Of a stretch of 64,000 nucleotides of DNA, positions 59,223 through 64,000 are shown in pieces. The notes under the pieces were generated by a model that saw nothing but the letters and a program-made list of their open reading frames with translations, made no database searches and was not told the DNA's origin. This DNA comes from Paramecium sonneborni (lineage: Eukaryota; Ciliophora; Oligohymenophorea; Peniculida; Parameciidae). The first letter of the stretch is position 1, and the number at the start of each line of letters is the position of its first letter. The DNA lies in NCBI GenBank assembly GCA_905182985.1, contig CAJJDN010000044.1:388919-452918 (forward strand), in the 5' to 3' direction. The translations under genes were made by a program, and so were the position numbers.

Positions 59223-60478
59223 CAAAAAAAAATTTTATTTCTAATTGATCCTTAACCAATAATTTTGGGTTCGTTTTATTATTAAAGTTTTTTAAAATCA
59301 AATACAATAAGGGCAGCAGAAGTTAGTTATGTTTTTGTCATTAGACGTATTATAGATATACTTCATTATTAATTCAAAAATAATGCTATCGCTTTTTTAT
59401 CAAATATTTAAAAGACAATATTTAGGTATGCAGAGTATAAGTAACGAACCTATTAGACTGCATTTCTCCTGAAAAGTAAGAATTTTTCATTTTTATTTTG
59501 AATTCTAAAAAAATAGGAGGAAATATTTTTTTCATGCAATCAAATCTACTTTGTGCTTCCAAGCGCTATTTTAAATGAAGATTTTCAAAATATAAGGTTA
59601 TTATGTTTGATTAATTTCATTACAGCCTCCTTTGTTGTTATATAGAAGGAAATTAGCAGTGTTCTTGAATAAATTTTATGTATGTCAATTCAATTTATAC
59701 ATAGACTCTACTCTACTGATCTAAAACTTTAGAGAAGATAGATGTTCCTAAAAAAATTCATGTTATAGTCTTATTAAAATTCAATTTGAATAGCTTTGTT
59801 TAATTATAAATCCAATTTAATTTAAATAAGATTTATTTAATATTTTTTCATTAAATTTATATTTATAACCATATAAAATGTCTCAATAAAATGATTCAAT
59901 TAAATAAGATAATTTTAGCCAATAATTCGATGGGACTCATCCTATGTCATAATATACATTCTAAAAATAAGAAACTATCTTTTGTTCAAGATCATGCAGA
60001 ATAATTAAATCGATAAAGCAAGAGATAATAATTAGACCTTCCATATAGGCACTATATTAACAAAAGTAACTACATAGCAAGTGCTTTACCTCATGCACCT
60101 TGCAAATTTAATCTCAAGAGAGGTGTTAAACTAATGTAAGGAATAAGTAATAATATACGTATTATATTAGATCACAGCTCTATAATGTAAAGAAGATTCT
60201 TAGAAAAAATGAATTTGAATAGCTCTTACTTTCACTCTCAAGCACTAATAATAGTGAATCCATAATGATTACACTATTATATATCTATATATTAGACCAT
60301 AATTTCTAAGTGATCTCATTCTATTTTTTTTATAATTTTCTTCTTCACTCTTTTTTAAAATGAAAAAATATTATGTATGATGTTTCAAATCATTAAAAAA
60401 TAAAGTACAAGTCAATTATAAAGTTTATACTTACCACCAAGTTCATTTCATAAATGAAAACTTAATTTAAAAGAGTAA
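59223..60478. repeat. Copy 2 of the 1256-bp direct duplication
   Basis: Second copy, starting after the N at 59222. Unique sequence resumes at about 60479. Confidence 0.85.
59878..60268 (+). CDS. Small hypothetical protein (copy 2 of duplicated block)
   Basis: Same sequence as 58621-59011, offset by 1257; alternative start at 59930. Probably the same gene represented twice through the assembly join at the N at 59222. Confidence 0.45.
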
Positions 60479-60854
60479 AAAGAAAAAAAAAACTAAATCT
60501 AACCTAGAAAATAGGATAATCAACCAAGAATGCATTGATATTTGAAAAAAAAACATGATGATGGATATCAGGAATTATTTTGAATTACGCCTTAAATTAA
60601 TTATTGGGTTCTATATAAATAATTAATAACAAAATATTTGAGTTTATATTTTATTCTTAGAAATACCAAAAATTCTATAAATTATTTATTATATTCATTA
60701 AACATCATAATAAAATAATGAAAAGACTTCTCAAAGCAGATTAAATAAATGCAGTACTAATTACTTAAAATAATAAAAATTATGGATATTTATTAATTTA
60801 AGATTAAAAATAAAAATAATCACAAGTTAAAAGTATTTATAAAATTAAAAATAA
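60269..60854. other. Intergenic, ends beyond the duplicated block
   Basis: Remainder of copy 2 plus unique AT-rich sequence up to the end of the minus-strand gene. An open frame from 60718 on the plus strand runs into antisense of that gene and was not called. Confidence 0.4.
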
Positions 60855-61952
60855 ATCACAGTATAAAAGTTTATGTAATTTTGTTCACTTTAAAAATTTT
60901 TATTATTCTTATTATTCCTTTTCTTTTCTTTTAGCAATCCTTAAGTCCGTTTGGAAAACGAAAGACGAATTTTCGTTTTTTATAGGTGAAGCTTCAGTTT
61001 TATGAGCTGTTGGTTTGGAGAAAGATAAATTTATAGATTTAGATTATTTTCTCTAAACACTTGATTATCTGACAGGCCATGGACTTATTGTTGGTCTGTA
61101 AGAATACTTAGGTGTGTCATTTTACTTCTTTAATTATTATTCATATATCCATTTCTCTCTTTATTGATTCCATTTCAGTTAATTACTTACAAATTCATCT
61201 GCCTCTAATTGAGTGAATTTAACATTCTATGATTTAGTGCTTAAAGGTTGGAATGACAAACTTGAATAATATTATTCAATTTCTTATTATTATTATTATT
61301 TCTATTCTTCAATTTTATCATTTTTTGTTTATATAATAAATTTAACTCTCTCATGAATTGGAATGTAAGAATTTGATTTTCTTGTATTACTTTGTTCATT
61401 ATACATTTTAGTACTTTCCAATGTCTATGTAGCTATTCTTGCTGGATCATTGTTTTCATGATTACTCAAATTTTCAAGCCTCATATTTAAAGTTTATTCT
61501 TATTGTCCATTCTTTTCTTTATTTAGTAATAAATCTCCAAACTTACTATTTTTGGATGCTTCCATATAATTATTAATCATATCCTATATTTATTGAGTCT
61601 TGTTAATTTTTGGTTTGCCTTTACTTTACATTTATTCATTCTTCAATTATTCTTCTTTCATTTACAAAATTTTTTTTTGTTTCTCTATTTCATAAGATTT
61701 TTATCTGATCTAAAAATCAGAATCCATCTCTACAATCTTTGATTTTACTTATTACATATCATTCAATATTTTAACAGTTGATATATTTAACTTCTCTTAT
61801 ATAGATTCCTGCTCAGATTTAAATGTATAAGATTTGAAGTCAGATTTTTATTTCAAATCATCTTAATAATTCTTTTTTGCCTTTATTTTTAATTGCTTCA
61901 TTGACAAATAACAATAATTTTAATTATAAGACTATTTTTTATCAAAATTCAT
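60855..61952 (-). CDS. Gln-rich coiled-coil hypothetical protein
   Basis: 365 residues in a single exon, exactly 366 codons. The N-terminal half is coiled coil (KSYEIEKQKKILQMKEEQ, LKNEQMQSKGKPKINKTQQ). Then come a Ser/Asn part, a run of Gln encoded by TAA (KQQQQQEIEQ), and a basic Ser-rich tail (SINLSFSKPTAHKTEASP). Ciliate cytoskeletal proteins often carry KPKINKxS-like phrases, but no family can be named. Confidence 0.72.
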
Positions 61953-62514
61953 TTTAATAATATAATATATGTTTATTATCAATCGATTTCCAATTATTCT
62001 TTATAGCAGCCACATTAGATTAAGTTTTAGTTATAAACTTTCTTACTATTTAGGAAATGCAAGTGAGTAATTTTTAGTTTAGGTAACAAAATTAATTCTA
62101 TATATTCTATTTATCATTAATGTCATTTCTAAAATTATATCTATTACTAAGAAATTTTATTTAACTCAAATAATAATTGAGCATGAATACTTAAAAATAT
62201 TTTCATTTTCTATATAATCTTCTTATTTTTACATAAAGAAGAAGCTATAATAACTAATTTTGAATAGTTCCTGTATCAAAATTTTATAATTTAGAGTTAT
62301 TTTGAAAGAATGATTTGTTTGTTGTATTTTTGAGATTAGAATAAAGGAATTATCTTTTTCAGTGTTTTAAAGTTTGATTTTGTAAGGATTGTAGAATATC
62401 AATTGATTTCAAATATACAAACGGATAATTTGTTTTGCTGGAACATATTCTACCCATATTAAAATAATTTTTTAATAATCATTAAATAAAATATAAATTA
62501 AATAATAGTTGAGG
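61953..62514. other. Divergent intergenic region
   Basis: AT-rich region between two divergent genes (start at 61952 on minus, 62515 on plus). No motif or RNA gene recognised. Confidence 0.4.
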
Positions 62515-64000
62515 ATGAATTAACTAATTTAAGAACCAAAGGTTTAAAAGCCTGATAAACCAGTTGTTGCAAATAAAAAATAAATACCAATACCAGAGCT
62601 TGTATAAACAATCAAAACAGCCCATGGAAAATTACAAAACATATAAACTGATTTTGAAGAAAGAACCAAGAAATTTAGCAATTTGACCTCGACAATGACA
62701 GTAAGTTTTGAGTGTAGTGTATCGAAAGAAATAATAAATTATGCAGTATATTTAAGTTTAAATATTAAGGTTTACTTAGCTGAATGTTTTAAGGGTTACA
62801 AGCATTACGATTAACAAATTGATTTGGAACAATTTTTAAAATTAAATTATTTCTCTTCAGAATAGCAACAAACTAAATAATTATAATGCCCTATTTGTAA
62901 AACCATCACAAAATTTGAGAAAATAGAATAAGCCTTCTATCCTCATCTCATAACCAACTATTTAAGAGAAAAAGTATCAATTTTTTTTAATGTAGTGTGG
63001 ATAATTCCCAAGATAATTGATGTATAATTTTAAGGACAAAATATTTTATCCATTACATAAGGGAAAAATGGGGAATGTGTAAAATTCTTATTTTGATTAG
63101 ATTCACAAACTAATGAAATAAAATATATAACCTTAAGGTTAATTCTATTAGATTGTCAAAAATTTAAATGTTAATTATAGTTTTCTTTTCTACAATAATT
63201 GCTCTTTGAGTTAAATAAAAGTGATGCTTCCTGTTAGGGGATTGAAGTGTGCTCATTTTGAAGTATATGATCTGACTGCTTTATTATATCATTTCGATAA
63301 AAAAGAATAAAGTTTTAAATGCAAAAGACCTGAATGCAATTCTATAATAAGTTATAATGAGATATGCTTAGATATAGATTTATTTAATAGTTGTTTAAAA
63401 TCATATAGTTTTACATTTTCGTTTATTTATAATCATGAAACAAAACAGTTAGAAGATATTTTAGAAAGAGAGAAAGATTAAAATTTATTAAAATATAGAT
63501 AGTTAAATGAATTATAAGAATATTTGAATTATTAATCAAAAATATATAAAATAGTAGATTAAATTTACACAAGTCCTGTTAATTAAGAAAATACAGAAGA
63601 ATTTTATACAAAGAATTCAATTGATAAAATTAAGAAAGAGAAGGTGAATTTTATGTTTTGTTAATTTACTGGTTAGAGAATCGAATTGCCTTGTAGATGT
63701 ATAAGATGTACTTAAGTGTAAACTTGTGATTTAAGATTTATGAGTTGTGTATTGAATTAATTTTAAAATCCTGCTGAAACAAATAAGGTACTTAATGTAA
63801 TAAATTATTGTCCTTTATGTAAAAATCCATTTACTAAGAAAATAAGACCAAAAGATTTAGCCTTATTTGATTAAGTATACGTGGATGTAAAAATGATGAA
63901 TTTCTTAACAGTAACAACAGGATTTGCAAATATAACTTAAAATTAATTTATACAATTTCTTAATAATAAGGTGATATCAAGGGTGATAGTAAAAAGAGAC
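62515..64000 (+). CDS. MIZ/SP-RING zinc-finger protein, PIAS/Siz-like (3' end off window)
   Basis: At least 487 residues and still open at the right edge. The N-terminal third has a zinc-like CPICKTITKFEKIE. The intron at 63079-63100 removes a TGA and joins to a MIZ finger: VMLPVRGLKCAHFEVYDLTA, LLYHFDKKEQSFKCKRPECN. About 130 residues later a second, more diverged one appears: FCQFTGQRIELPCRCIRCTQ, TCDLRFMSC, YCPLCKNPF. MIZ/SP-RING domains recruit the SUMO E2 in PIAS/Siz ligases. Two MIZ-like units in one protein is unusual; the second has lost some spacing and may not bind E2. Confidence 0.8.

Noticed and set aside
60718..61002. Plus-strand open frame beginning MKRLLKADQI
   Set aside because: Most of it is antisense to the Gln-rich gene at 60855-61952; the unique part is AT-rich and not gene-like.
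1..64000. Possible mobile elements, CRISPR arrays, tRNA or rRNA genes
   Set aside because: No transposase, inverted terminal repeats, spacer arrays or tRNA-like cloverleafs were seen; the only long direct repeats flank single Ns.

Overview
This is a piece of a ciliate macronuclear genome, almost certainly Paramecium. Four things in the sequence say so. Genes read through with TAA and TAG as glutamine and stop only at TGA. Coding exons are split by very small introns (19-35 nt, mostly GTA...TAG). Intergenic spaces are short and AT-rich. There is a trichocyst matrix protein gene at 4389. Read with the standard code nearly every gene breaks into short fragments; read with the ciliate code about thirty full-length genes appear. 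In most spliced models the exon lengths sum to an exact multiple of three.

Layout, left to right. 1-3221: a secreted, Thr/Pro/Gln-repeat protein running off the left edge, with its 5' part duplicated around a single N. 4389-12623 (+): trichocyst matrix protein, MORN-repeat protein, EF-hand-like protein, DnaJ (Hsp40 class A), a hypothetical. 12812-16936 (-): a hypothetical, a PX-BAR sorting nexin, a small hypothetical. 16980-19543 (+): coiled-coil protein and ribosomal protein uS7 (RPS5). 19673-22685 (-): FYVE-TBC-EF-hand Rab-GAP and a C2H2 protein. 22849-25100 (+): an RRM protein (PTBP/hnRNP L type) and a decayed RRM-like fragment. 25150-31990 (-): ING-type PHD protein, SCP/FCP1 phosphatase, broken genes, a B-box-like/TPR protein. 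32240-42313 (+): debris, an MFS transporter, a broken Rab6-like GTPase, two tandem SET-domain genes (the second frameshifted), a hypothetical, epsilon-COP. 42396-43737 (-): zinc-finger protein. 44229-47161 (+): threonyl-tRNA synthetase with a large insertion. 47204-49557 (-): RSPH14-like ARM protein and a RING/Tudor-knot protein. 49989-55583: eEF2, uracil phosphoribosyltransferase, a small minus-strand ORF, an alveolin. 55651-57621 (-): WD40 protein. 57966-60478: a second 1.26 kb duplication around a single N. 60855-61952 (-): a Gln-rich protein. 62515-64000 (+): a MIZ/SP-RING protein cut by the right edge.

The genes do not form operons; each has its own short flanks. Several themes recur: cortex and cilia (trichocyst protein, alveolin, RSPH14-like, MORN), membrane traffic (sorting nexin, TBC GAP, Rab, epsilon-COP), translation (uS7, eEF2, ThrRS), and chromatin or transcription (ING, SET pair, SCP phosphatase, SP-RING). 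Five loci look decayed or frameshifted, as expected in a lineage with whole-genome duplications and gene loss. I saw no mobile element, CRISPR array, tRNA or rRNA, and nothing I would call a new defence or metabolic system. The most unusual items are the ThrRS insertion, the FYVE-TBC-EF-hand fusion, the SET pair and the two N-joined duplications.
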